A stretch of DNA of 64,000 bases from Arthrobacter nitroguajacolicus_D. Its GTDB lineage: Bacteria > Actinomycetota > Actinomycetes > Actinomycetales > Micrococcaceae. The position numbers and the translations under genes were made by a program. Positions within the stretch are counted from its first letter, which is position 1. Every line of letters starts with the position of its first letter. Of this stretch, positions 1 to 7,992 are shown piece after piece. The notes beneath the pieces were generated by a model. It was not told the origin of the DNA and searched no databases. It saw only the letters and a list, made by a program, of their open reading frames with translations. The DNA is taken from the NCBI RefSeq assembly GCF_031455195.1, contig NZ_JAVDSH010000007.1, positions 124,001-188,000 of the forward strand, written 5' to 3'.

Positions 1-821
1 GCGACGCCTTCGTTGAACACGAAATACCTGCGCTCATTTCCTTCACCGGTTCCACACCCGTCGGACAGAACGTCGGACGCATCGCCGCCAGCGGTAAACA
101 CCTCAAGCACGTCGCCCTGGAACTGGGCGGAAACAGTCCCTTCGTGGTGCTCGCGGACGCCGACCTCGACCAAGCAGTCCGAGCCGCAGCAATGGGCAAG
201 TTCCTCCATCAAGGCCAAATCTGCATGGCCATCAACAGGATCATCGTCGAAGACTCGGTCTATGACGAGTTCGTTACCCGTTTCACGGAGCACGTACGAA
301 CGCTGAACTTCGGTGACCCCGCAGACCCCCGGACCTTCATCGGGCCGGTCATCAACAGCCAGCAACTCGAAGGGCTGAAAAAGAAGATCCACCTCGCCAC
401 TGAAGAAGGAGCCCGGAAAGTCCTCGGCTCGGAGGTCATCGGCCAAGTCATACCGCCACACATCTTCTCCGAGGTCACCCCGGATATGGAACTGGCCCGC
501 GAAGAAATTTTCGGCCCACTGGTCGGCATTCTTCGCGCCCAGAACGAAGCCCACGCACTGGAGATGGCCAACGACAGCCACTACGGACTGGCCAGTGCGG
601 TATTCACAGGCAGCACTGAACGGGGAGTCAAATTCGCCCAAGGCATCCGGGCGGGCATGACCCACGTCAACGACATCCCCGTCAACGATGAACCTCATAC
701 CGCATTCGGTGGCGAAAAGAACTCCGGGCTCGGACGGTTCAACGGCGAATGGGGCATCCAGGAATTCACCACGGACCACTGGATCAGCATCCAGCACACA
801 CCCCGCCAGTACCCCGTCTAG
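1..821 (+). CDS. Aldehyde dehydrogenase, C-terminal part (cut by window start)
   Basis: NAD(P)-dependent oxidation of an aldehyde to its acid. The frame is open from base 3, so the N-terminal Rossmann half lies upstream of the window. Visible are the ELGGNSP motif near bases 118-138 with its general-base Glu, the catalytic Cys in GQIC at 222-224, and the EEIFGPLVG segment typical of the superfamily. The C-terminal stretch HVNDIPVNDEPH...FGG.K.SGLGRF resembles the vanillin/benzaldehyde/salicylaldehyde dehydrogenase branch (family knowledge). It is followed after 33 bases by an amidase, so the two are probably co-transcribed. With the nitrilase nearby, a nitrile/amide/aldehyde route for an aromatic compound is an inference, not shown. 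Confidence 0.9.
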   Translation, partial: DAFVEHEIPALISFTGSTPVGQNVGRIAASGKHLKHVALELGGNSPFVVLADADLDQAVRAAAMGKFLHQGQICMAINRIIVEDSVYDEFVTRFTEHVRTLNFGDPADPRTFIGPVINSQQLEGLKKKIHLATEEGARKVLGSEVIGQVIPPHIFSEVTPDMELAREEIFGPLVGILRAQNEAHALEMANDSHYGLASAVFTGSTERGVKFAQGIRAGMTHVNDIPVNDEPHTAFGGEKNSGLGRFNGEWGIQEFTTDHWISIQHTPRQYPV

Positions 822-854
822 AAAACCGCGACGACGGAACGGAGGTAAACCTCG

Positions 855-2267
855 ATGTCCTTCATAAAGGCAGCTGAGACCCAGCACCGGGCACAGCCTG
901 AAGGCCGCGACCTCACAGCCTTGGCCACCGCCGCTGCAGTGGCCGGAGGGTCGTTGGAACCGCGCCGGCACCTCAGGGAGCTGCAGCAACTATCCGGGCA
1001 GCTGGCGGGATACGATGCTGTGATCCCCCCCTTGCCGGCACTGCCTTCGACCATGCTGCCCGGTCATCTAAACGGAGTCCCGGTCATGGTGAAGGACAAT
1101 ATCGACGTCGCCGGAGCCCCCACGACCGCGGGCACACCCGCCTTGGCAAACAACATCGCCGAACGAAACGCTCCCCTCATCGATCGGCTCACCCGTGCAG
1201 GGGCGGTCATCACAGGAAAGAACGTGATGCACGAACTCGCATTGGGAGCGACGTCGGACAATCCAGTCCATGGGTTCCCGAAAAACCCGTGGGACCCGGG
1301 CAGGATCTGTGGTGGGAGCAGCGGCGGAACAGCCGCCGCCGTCGCACTGGGCCTGGCTCCAGTTGGAATCGGGACGGACACCGGCGGATCGGTACGCATG
1401 CCGGCAGCACTGTGCGGGTTGTTTGGCTTCCGACCCTCTCCAGGGCGGTACCCTGACGGCGGGATACTATCCCTCACCCCTACCAGGGATACTGCAGGCC
1501 CGATGACCCGAACCCTTCAGGACCTTCTTCTCGTCGATTCCGTACTCGCTTCGCGGCCCGCCGTCAGCGCCCACATAGACCAATCCGTAAGGATCGGCAT
1601 CAGCCCGTGCCACAGAGTTGACCTACACCCGGACGTGGCGGAAAAATACCGACAAGTCCAAGCAGCGCTGGCGGCAAACGGAGCCCGGTTCGTCGACGTC
1701 GACATCGACAGCATCGTCAAAGATGCAGCCGAGATCGCCACAGTCATCCTGTGGGGGGAAGCGGCAGATGGCCTCGAACACTACCTCCGCACCCACAATG
1801 GGCCGACATTGCAGGAACTGGTTCAAACCATCGCCAGCGTCGACGTCAGGCAACTTCTGGTGGCGGGGCTGAGTTCCGTTGACCGGGCCGAATACCAGGC
1901 CGCACTCCAGACACGGCAGCGCCTCCGCGAAGAGCTACAGCGGCGGTTGGATGCCTTCAATGTGAAGGCCCTGATGTTCCCCACGGTCCCCGTCGTGGCA
2001 CCTTTGGCCGAACAGTCTGAGTGGATGGAACTGAACGGAAAAGTCGTTCCCACGTTTCCCACTCTTATCCGGCACTCGGACTTGGGTGGCATCCTCGGGT
2101 TACCCGGCATTTCCGTCCCGGTTGGCACGGGAACGCTTTCGCACCTGCCGGTGGGAATGGAGTTCTCATCCCTGTCCGGTACCGACAACGATCTTCTGGC
2201 CCTCGTAGCAGCAATCGAACCAGGGATCGCACAGGTCACACCGCCCAGCAAAATCCCCATGTCGTGA
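855..2267 (+). CDS. Amidase signature family hydrolase
   Basis: Cytoplasmic amidase of 470 residues, a normal length for the amidase signature family. The Ser-cisSer-Lys triad is readable: Lys80 in MVKDN, Ser155 in GGSSGG and Ser179 in DTGGSVR. These proteins hydrolyse an amide to an acid and ammonia; relatives include AtzF/allophanate hydrolases, nylon-oligomer hydrolases and aryl-amidases, and substrate cannot be told from sequence. ATG at 855 is preceded by GGAGG around 841-845. It follows the aldehyde dehydrogenase by 33 bases, suggesting one operon. No signal peptide or extra domain is visible. Confidence 0.92.
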   Translation: MSFIKAAETQHRAQPEGRDLTALATAAAVAGGSLEPRRHLRELQQLSGQLAGYDAVIPPLPALPSTMLPGHLNGVPVMVKDNIDVAGAPTTAGTPALANNIAERNAPLIDRLTRAGAVITGKNVMHELALGATSDNPVHGFPKNPWDPGRICGGSSGGTAAAVALGLAPVGIGTDTGGSVRMPAALCGLFGFRPSPGRYPDGGILSLTPTRDTAGPMTRTLQDLLLVDSVLASRPAVSAHIDQSVRIGISPCHRVDLHPDVAEKYRQVQAALAANGARFVDVDIDSIVKDAAEIATVILWGEAADGLEHYLRTHNGPTLQELVQTIASVDVRQLLVAGLSSVDRAEYQAALQTRQRLREELQRRLDAFNVKALMFPTVPVVAPLAEQSEWMELNGKVVPTFPTLIRHSDLGGILGLPGISVPVGTGTLSHLPVGMEFSSLSGTDNDLLALVAAIEPGIAQVTPPSKIPMS

Positions 2268-2423
2268 TCCGTACGAACTGAATAGAGTCACCAGCGGCCA
2301 TGTGCCTTAGGGGGGCACACTAACGCTGCCGCAAGCACTCCCTCGTACACCCCAGCTCCACCCGCATCCCCGGCCGCCCTCACAGCCCGGCCATCCGTCC
2401 TTCGACCCAAAGAGGAAAGCACT

Positions 2424-3428
2424 ATGACTGAAGAGAATAGCGGCGAGACGCCCGTACACAGTCCCACCTGGCCCGGCAGCGTTGCCGTCATCGGGGCCGC
2501 CGGCCTGATCGGCGCCGGCGTCGTCGAACGCCTTGCCATGGAAGCTGTCACCGACACGGTCTACATGACCGATTTACGGGACAACGTCCTGCATGCGCAC
2601 GCCATCGATATCGCCGAAGCGCAGATTCTCGGCGGGAATACCCGCACCAAGCTCGTCGTGGGACCACCCGCAGACGGGACCCCTGTTGACCTCGTTATCG
2701 TGGCAGCGTCAGCGCCTGAAAGTCCTGATGGTGACCGCCGGGACTTTCTTCGCGCCAATCTCAAGCTATTGAGGCTCCTCCTGCCAGACATACAACGCCT
2801 GGCAGGAGAGCATGGCGCAGTTATGCTGCTCTCCAATCCGGTCGATGTCCTTGCCGAGGCACTCAGACAACTCTCCGGAATCAGCCCCGATCAACTCTCC
2901 GGAATCAGCCCCGATCGCATTCTCGGTTACAGCCTGAACGATTCCATCCGCTTCCGAGCAGCAGTCGCCAGAGAACTTGGCGTATCGCCGGAACGCGTTG
3001 CCGGCCTGGTCCTGGGGGAACACGGCGACGGGCAGGTCCCGCTGTTCAGCGGCCTCACCCTCGACGGCGAAACCCTGAACCTTGACTCGGACCAGCAGAC
3101 CCGGGTCACTACGGACATCACCGGCTGGTTCTCCAGATGGTCAGCCCTCAAGCCCGGCCGCAGCAGCGGCTGGACGACACCCCTTGGCGTCGTCCAGGCG
3201 GTAAAAGCCATGGCTACCGGAGAAATTCACCCGGCTACCATCTGGACCGGCAGTGTCGACAGCCTGCCCGACAGCTTTATATCTCTCCCGACACGACTGG
3301 AGCAAGGTCGGATGGTCCCGGCGCTGGGCCCGATCTCGGAAGCTGAAAAAGAGGGACTGACGGAGGCCGCCAAATCCGTCACAGCGGCGGCAGCACGGGC
3401 AGTTCAAGACTTCCCCGGCACCCAATAG
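2424..3428 (+). CDS. Lactate/malate dehydrogenase family protein with an 8-residue internal duplication
   Basis: NAD-dependent 2-hydroxyacid dehydrogenase of the LDH/MDH fold, 334 residues. The N-terminal dinucleotide motif GAAGLIG (residues 24-30), the NPVDVL loop, and GEHGD with the proton-relay His at residue 200 are all present, as is an SIRFR segment carrying the substrate-binding Arg. A 24-base tandem repeat at 2868-2915 duplicates QLSGISPD in frame just after NPVDVL; relatives normally have one copy. A GAGGAAAG ribosome site precedes ATG 2424. It follows the amidase after 156 bases. The substrate (lactate, malate or a bulkier hydroxyacid) is not determined. Confidence 0.85.
   Translation: MTEENSGETPVHSPTWPGSVAVIGAAGLIGAGVVERLAMEAVTDTVYMTDLRDNVLHAHAIDIAEAQILGGNTRTKLVVGPPADGTPVDLVIVAASAPESPDGDRRDFLRANLKLLRLLLPDIQRLAGEHGAVMLLSNPVDVLAEALRQLSGISPDQLSGISPDRILGYSLNDSIRFRAAVARELGVSPERVAGLVLGEHGDGQVPLFSGLTLDGETLNLDSDQQTRVTTDITGWFSRWSALKPGRSSGWTTPLGVVQAVKAMATGEIHPATIWTGSVDSLPDSFISLPTRLEQGRMVPALGPISEAEKEGLTEAAKSVTAAAARAVQDFPGTQ
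2868..2915 (+). repeat. Perfect 24-bp tandem duplication inside the LDH/MDH gene
   Basis: Bases 2868-2891 and 2892-2915 are identical. The unit is eight codons (QLSGISPD), so the frame is kept. Perfect identity suggests a recent slippage or recombination event rather than an old family feature. Confidence 0.95.
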
Positions 3429-3465
3429 CCAGCGAACAGTTCACTTATATTGAATGAGGCCTCCG

Positions 3466-3480
3466 ATAGCAAACGGCTAG
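3466..3480. promoter_or_regulatory. Possible LysR-type box upstream of the LysR gene
   Basis: ATAG-N7-CTAG at 3466-3480 resembles the LysR-family pattern ATAG-N7-CTAT found perfectly at 4763-4777. It lies about 175 bases before the LysR start and could be an autoregulatory site. Weak on its own. Confidence 0.35.
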
Positions 3481-3642
3481 CTTCTCCCCGCAGAGCCCTC
3501 GAAGTAAATACTCGCCGGGGAGAAGCCCACCCCAACGCCGTCAGCTGAGAACCAACCCGCAGAAGGACTGCGCTGAACGGCCGGGTCACCACGGGCTCGA
3601 TTCACCACCTCGATGATCACACTGAGGTAGATTGAGACACTT

Positions 3643-3654
3643 TATAATGAGCGC
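3643..3654 (+). promoter_or_regulatory. TATAAT -10 box giving a probable leaderless LysR transcript
   Basis: A perfect TATAAT sits at 3643-3648, only six bases before ATG 3655, with no Shine-Dalgarno sequence between. Transcription from it would begin at or next to the start codon. Leaderless mRNAs are common in Actinomycetota. No good -35 is seen. Confidence 0.5.
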
Positions 3655-4542
3655 ATGACAGGAATGGATCTCAACCTCCTCCGGGCTTTCATGACGATCT
3701 ACGAAACCGGGAGCCTGACCCGCGCAGCTGCGACGTTGTCCGTCACGCAGCCCTCGGTCAGCTACGCCTTGGGGAGATTACGAAAGCAATTGGGCGATCC
3801 CTTGTTCATTCGCTCAGCTGAAGGGATGACGCCGACGAGGCGGGCAACGGAGCTCTTTGCCACTATCAAGCCCGCAATTGAGGTCATTGACTCAACGGTG
3901 GAAACCGGAAGAACTTTTGAGCCCGCCTCTACACGGCGGGAGTTTCGACTATGCCTGAGCGACCTCGGAGAACTCACTTTCCTCCCACGCATTCTTCGTG
4001 CTTTCGGGAGCGCAGCACCCAATGCGACGCTGGAAATCATTCCCATGCAGATCGATTCAGTGTCTGATTGGCTAATGCGCGGCGAAATCGATGCAGCAGT
4101 TGCCAGCGTGCCCATCGAAGGCGCCGAACACCGCGAGATTCTCTACGAGGAGCGATACGTTTGCGTGCTGCCTCAAAGTTACACAGGCTCATCGGCAACA
4201 TTGACCCTGAAGGAATTCGCCGCCCTGCCCCACATCGCTATTGATAGGTCTTCCGGACACTACCAAGCCGACCGGTTGCTCGAATCAATGCAAATCAAAC
4301 GGCGCGTGGTGCTCCGTCTCCACCATTTCTCCGTACTGCCTCAAATAGTGGCTGGCAGTGATTATGCCGCCATCGTGCCCCTGCGCGTCGCTGAACTTTT
4401 CGCCACCCAGCAGCCCGTGACATTCCGCGAACTTCCTTTCCAGATGCCGGCGTTCAACGTCTCCCTCTACTGGAACGGCGCCCCGCCCGTGTCTCCTGCC
4501 CGCGCCTGGTTCCGCGAAACAATCGCGGAGGCATTGAAGTAA
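3655..4542 (+). CDS. LysR family transcriptional regulator
   Basis: Protein of 295 residues, standard for the family. The N-terminal winged helix-turn-helix is clear (LNLLRAFMTIYETGSLTRAA then TQPSVSYALGRLRKQLGDPLF), followed by an effector-binding domain that usually senses a small aromatic or acid ligand. ATG 3655 places the HTH at the expected distance; a second ATG at 3664 is possible. It lies between the dehydrogenase and the nitrilase on the same strand. The perfect ATAG-N7-CTAT palindrome at 4763-4777 is the obvious target, making it a likely activator of the nitrilase (inference). Confidence 0.93.
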   Translation: MTGMDLNLLRAFMTIYETGSLTRAAATLSVTQPSVSYALGRLRKQLGDPLFIRSAEGMTPTRRATELFATIKPAIEVIDSTVETGRTFEPASTRREFRLCLSDLGELTFLPRILRAFGSAAPNATLEIIPMQIDSVSDWLMRGEIDAAVASVPIEGAEHREILYEERYVCVLPQSYTGSSATLTLKEFAALPHIAIDRSSGHYQADRLLESMQIKRRVVLRLHHFSVLPQIVAGSDYAAIVPLRVAELFATQQPVTFRELPFQMPAFNVSLYWNGAPPVSPARAWFRETIAEALK

Positions 4543-4664
4543 CCGTATTGGGCTGAAACCAGAGCCTGTGGTTCTCTACATGGGTCATACCCGAGGGATG
4601 AGTTTCTCGCCTTATTACCTACCCCGGAATGTTCACCCCGCGCGGTCCCCGCCAGGAGGAGAAG

Positions 4665-4736
4665 ATGAACGCTCTGCTGGCCGGGGATACGTGTGGCCTT
4701 TCCTCAGCTGCACAACGGAACGTTGTCTCTGGCTGA
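4665..4736 (+). CDS. Possible 23-codon small ORF with consensus ribosome site
   Basis: AGGAGGAG at 4654-4661 is followed by ATG 4665 and 23 codons (MNALLAGDTCG...) to TGA 4734-4736. The ribosome site is better than that of most genes here. It could be a leader peptide, a decayed gene start or chance; no homolog is recognised. Confidence 0.25.
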   Translation: MNALLAGDTCGLSSAAQRNVVSG

Positions 4737-4762
4737 AGAAGCAAATGACCTTCTAAATCCGT

Positions 4763-4777
4763 ATAGAGATTCTCTAT
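4763..4777. promoter_or_regulatory. Perfect 15-bp LysR-type operator before the nitrilase
   Basis: ATAGAGA-T-TCTCTAT is a perfect 7-1-7 palindrome and contains the T-N11-A / ATAG-N7-CTAT pattern typical of LysR-family boxes. It lies 124 bases before the nitrilase start. The LysR gene at 3655 is the natural partner. Confidence 0.6.
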
Positions 4778-4900
4778 GGAGGTCCCAAAAAACATTTAGT
4801 CGCTTGATTCGCACGCTCCCGCTAGAGTCAAGTCATAGCGATTCTTCCCGCCGCTGGAAACGTTCGGGAGGAGTGCTTTCCCCACTACCAGGAGAAAAAA

Positions 4901-5926
4901 ATGAGCATCCGCTTAGCCGCTGTTCAAGCCGAGCCGGTGTGGCTGGATTCGGAAGCGACCGTGGTCAAAACCATCGCTCTGATTGCCGAAGCGGCTGCCG
5001 GCGGAGCCGATCTCCTGGCATTTCCAGAGACCTGGATACCGGGTTACCCCGTATTTTTGTGGAGTTATCCGGTCTACCTCCAGAAGGACTTTGTAGCCCG
5101 GTACTATGCGAACTCACTCACCGTAAGCGGCGAACAGATGCTTCGCATCAGGAATGCCTGCGCCGAACACGCGATCACCATTGTTCTCGGGTTCAGCGAG
5201 AGGTCGGGCAGTTCTCTCTATATGGCCCAATCCATGATCGGCCCCGATGGCGGGATTCTGTTGCACCGCCGCAAGCTCAAACCAACCCATGTCGAACGAA
5301 CCTTGTTTGGTGAAAGCGACGGTAGCGGAATCAAAGTCGTCGACACGGCATTGGGCCGGGTGGGTGCGTTGAACTGTGCCGAGCATCTGCAACCCCTGAC
5401 GAAATATGCGATGTACTCGCAAAACGAACAAATTCATGTCGCTTCTTGGCCTTGCCTCGGAATCTTGGGCAGTGAGCCGGCGCTTAGCCCGGGGTCGATC
5501 ATGGCCGCTTCCCAAACTTATGCCTTGGAGGGCGGCTCCTTCGTCATCACCTCATCGCAAATCATGAGCGATGAGGGCGCCAAGACCTTCCCTGACGCCA
5601 ATGGCGGTCCGACTCCGGTGTACACAGGCGGCGGCGGTTTCGCCCGTGTCTACGGGCCCGACTCGAAATTGCTGACCGAAGAACTGCCGCCAACCGAGGA
5701 AGGCATCGTCTATGCAGATATAGATCTTTCCACAATCGACCTGGCCAAAAACACCCTCGATCCTGTCGGCCACTATGCACGACCCGATGTCCTTCGTCTG
5801 GTATTCAACTCCTCACCTGGGAGACCGGTAAGTACCGAAGGCCTCGCAAACAACTACGGCGAACAGGAATTTCCGCCTCCTGGTAACCAAAGCCTGACAG
5901 GGACCGAACTTCCGGCGCATGAGTAA
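4901..5926 (+). CDS. Nitrilase
   Basis: Carbon-nitrogen hydrolase of 341 residues converting a nitrile to acid plus ammonia. The catalytic triad is visible: Glu43 in FPETWIPGYP, Lys125 in HRRKLKPTH and Cys159 in GALNCAEH. The GYPVFLWS segment points to the true nitrilase branch rather than a distant amidase. The residue after the catalytic Cys is Ala160 instead of the common Trp; Pseudomonas fluorescens EBC191 arylacetonitrilase also has Ala there, a position tied to amide by-product formation and enantioselectivity (literature recall). GGAGAAAAAA precedes ATG 4901. The LysR gene upstream and MHS permease downstream suggest regulated uptake and hydrolysis of a nitrile-derived compound. Confidence 0.93.
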   Translation: MSIRLAAVQAEPVWLDSEATVVKTIALIAEAAAGGADLLAFPETWIPGYPVFLWSYPVYLQKDFVARYYANSLTVSGEQMLRIRNACAEHAITIVLGFSERSGSSLYMAQSMIGPDGGILLHRRKLKPTHVERTLFGESDGSGIKVVDTALGRVGALNCAEHLQPLTKYAMYSQNEQIHVASWPCLGILGSEPALSPGSIMAASQTYALEGGSFVITSSQIMSDEGAKTFPDANGGPTPVYTGGGGFARVYGPDSKLLTEELPPTEEGIVYADIDLSTIDLAKNTLDPVGHYARPDVLRLVFNSSPGRPVSTEGLANNYGEQEFPPPGNQSLTGTELPAHE

Positions 5927-6280
5927 GGTCGCCGGACTCCCGGCCGGCATGGCGTCCGTCCGCATCTCCTGACGACCAACCCACACAGCAAGACTGCTTG
6001 CCGGTCCCGGGCATGCCCATAGCCATTCGGCCCTAGCCAACACAGCGTCCGAGAAGTCTCCGACCTGACCACTCTCTTCGGCACCGTCGAACGTTCACCT
6101 GGCTCCCCCTGACTAAGCCCTCCCCGAATCCCGCCCCACTTGCCTTGGGCAGCTCAATCTCGTCCCCGCCAAACGCCGACGACGATCCCCCGGCTCTGAT
6201 CAACGTCAGAGTCGCACCCCCAGCAATCCACCCATATCGCTGAGCTACGCCTATTTCCCATCAAAACCAGAAAGCCCCTC
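5927..6280. other. Intergenic gap between nitrilase and MHS transporter
   Basis: No coding sequence is supported here; the short ORFs lack ribosome sites and recognisable motifs. A small GCCGG/CCGGC inverted repeat lies just after the nitrilase stop but has no T-run. No convincing promoter was found. Confidence 0.5.
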
Positions 6281-7627
6281 ATGAAAACACCATCAATTTC
6301 CGGGCACACGCCCCCTACCCGGGCGCAGCTACGAAACGTCCGCCTGGCCAGTGGCATCGGATCCACCATCGAGTGGTACCTGTCTTTCGCATACATTTCA
6401 GCGGCAGGCTTGATATTCAGCCAGCAGTTTTTCGGTGCCTTGGGCCCGAACGCGCTTATCGTCTCTCTCGGATCCGTAGCTGCCAGCTTCATTGCCAGCC
6501 CCTTGGGCGGCGTCATCGCGGGTCACTTCGGTGACCGATACGGGCGAAAAGCCACATTGATCGGGACCCTCTGCGTCATGGGTATCGCCAGCCTCGGGAT
6601 GGGAGTGCTGCCCACCTATGAACAAATCGGCATGACGGCACCCGTACTGCTTGTCATCCTCCGATTTATTCAGGGCCTCAGCACAGGCGGAGAATGGGGA
6701 GGAGCAGCCCTCATGGCCGTCGAGTATGCCCCGGAAAAGAAGCGCGGCTTCTACGGCGTGTTCTCCCAAATCGGAACTCCGGCAGGCTTTGTGCTGGCAA
6801 CGGGTAGTTTCTTCCTTGTCCAGGCACTCACCACACCAGAACAGTTCACCACCTTTGGCTGGCGCATCCCCTTTTTCATCAGCGTCGCCCTTGTGCTCGT
6901 AGGCATCAAGATCAGGACCTCAATCGAGGAAACACCCGCCTTCGCCGAGGTAAAAAGGGCAAACACCGAAGCCCGGATACCGCTGAAAGAGGCCTTCAAA
7001 GGCTACACAGTCCACATGACCCTGGCAGCGGGGGCATTCATGGCCAACATCCTCGCTGGTCTACTACTCATCGGATACTTCCTGCCCTACACCACCTCGG
7101 GCCTCGGCATGGAAGCCGGCCCCGTACTGCTCATTTTGATGATCGCGTCCCTGATCTGGATCGGCAGCACCCTATGGGGCGGAGTTCTGGCCGACCGATT
7201 CGGTGCCCGAAAAGCCATGATGGGCGGCTACATTCTCCTCGCAATTTGGGCCGTTCCAATGTTCCTGCTGATCGATTCACGGTCCCTGGCGGCCTTCGCA
7301 CTCGCCGTATTCGTCCTCGCCATCGGGCTTGGGGTATCGTACGGGCCACAAAGCTCACTCTTCGCCGCACTCTTCCCGCCCAGAATTCGTTACACAGCGG
7401 CGTCACTACCGTACGCCGTCGGTGGCATACTCGGCGGCGGCTTCGCACCTGCAATCGCCGAAGGGCTGCACCAGGCCACAGGAACATCAATGGCAATCTC
7501 GGCGTACATAATCGTCTTCATGGCCGCCTCCATCGCCTGCCTTGTAGCAATCAAACCACGACACTTGCAAGGATTCGCCACCCCACACGAGACCGTCGCG
7601 CCTGCACAACCTGCAAACGTCGAGTGA
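6281..7627 (+). CDS. MFS transporter, metabolite:H+ symporter (MHS) family
   Basis: Integral membrane protein of 448 residues with about 12 hydrophobic segments. The MHS signatures are present: a cytoplasmic loop GHFGDRYGRK between TM2 and TM3, and RFIQGLSTGGEWGGAALMAVEYAPEKKRG in the fourth and fifth segments. MHS permeases import organic acids and similar small solutes with protons. As the last intact gene of the nitrilase module it probably imports the substrate or a related acid (inference). ATG 6281 has only a weak ribosome site. A very strong hairpin follows the stop. Confidence 0.93.
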   Translation: MKTPSISGHTPPTRAQLRNVRLASGIGSTIEWYLSFAYISAAGLIFSQQFFGALGPNALIVSLGSVAASFIASPLGGVIAGHFGDRYGRKATLIGTLCVMGIASLGMGVLPTYEQIGMTAPVLLVILRFIQGLSTGGEWGGAALMAVEYAPEKKRGFYGVFSQIGTPAGFVLATGSFFLVQALTTPEQFTTFGWRIPFFISVALVLVGIKIRTSIEETPAFAEVKRANTEARIPLKEAFKGYTVHMTLAAGAFMANILAGLLLIGYFLPYTTSGLGMEAGPVLLILMIASLIWIGSTLWGGVLADRFGARKAMMGGYILLAIWAVPMFLLIDSRSLAAFALAVFVLAIGLGVSYGPQSSLFAALFPPRIRYTAASLPYAVGGILGGGFAPAIAEGLHQATGTSMAISAYIIVFMAASIACLVAIKPRHLQGFATPHETVAPAQPANVE

Positions 7628-7629
7628 AC

Positions 7630-7665
7630 TGTTGCTGCCTGGCCGAGTACGACCAGGCAGCAACA
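7630..7665 (+). terminator. Strong hairpin after the MHS transporter
   Basis: A 13-bp perfect stem (7630-7642 with 7653-7665) encloses a 10-base loop three bases after the MHS stop. There is no long T-run, as is common for actinobacterial terminators. It separates the transporter from a decayed paralog fragment. Confidence 0.75.
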
Positions 7666-7673
7666 TCGTTCGC

Positions 7674-7799
7674 GCCACCGGCTTGATCCTCAGCATCCAG
7701 TACTTCGGTGCGATCGGCCCCAGCGCACCCATCATGTTCTTCGACTCGGTAGCGGCCAGCTTCATCACCAATCCCGTGGACGGCATCATCGCCGATCAC
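7674..7799 (+). pseudogene. Fragment of a second MHS-family transporter
   Basis: The frame reads ATGLILSIQYFGAIGPSAP, then SVAASFITNPVDGIIADH. This aligns without gaps to residues of the intact MHS protein (AAGLIFSQQFFGALGPNAL...SVAASFIASPLGGVIAGH). Only about 42 codons of the TM1-TM2 region remain, the GDRYGRK loop is lost, and no start fits. Divergence shows it was a paralog, not a fresh duplicate. Confidence 0.8.
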
Positions 7800-7992
7800 T
7801 TGACCCGCAGCAATTCGCTCCTCGACCTGGCCCAACAGGACAAATGTCCTACCCGAACTGGTGGCGTCAAGCCGCTGTCCACCAGATCTATCCCCGCAGG
7901 CACAGACGAGCCTGAGTGCACCGCACGAGGTCGGAGCCGACTTCCGTCCATCAACGCGAATGTGGACACCTGTTGCGTGTCGCCTGACGAAA

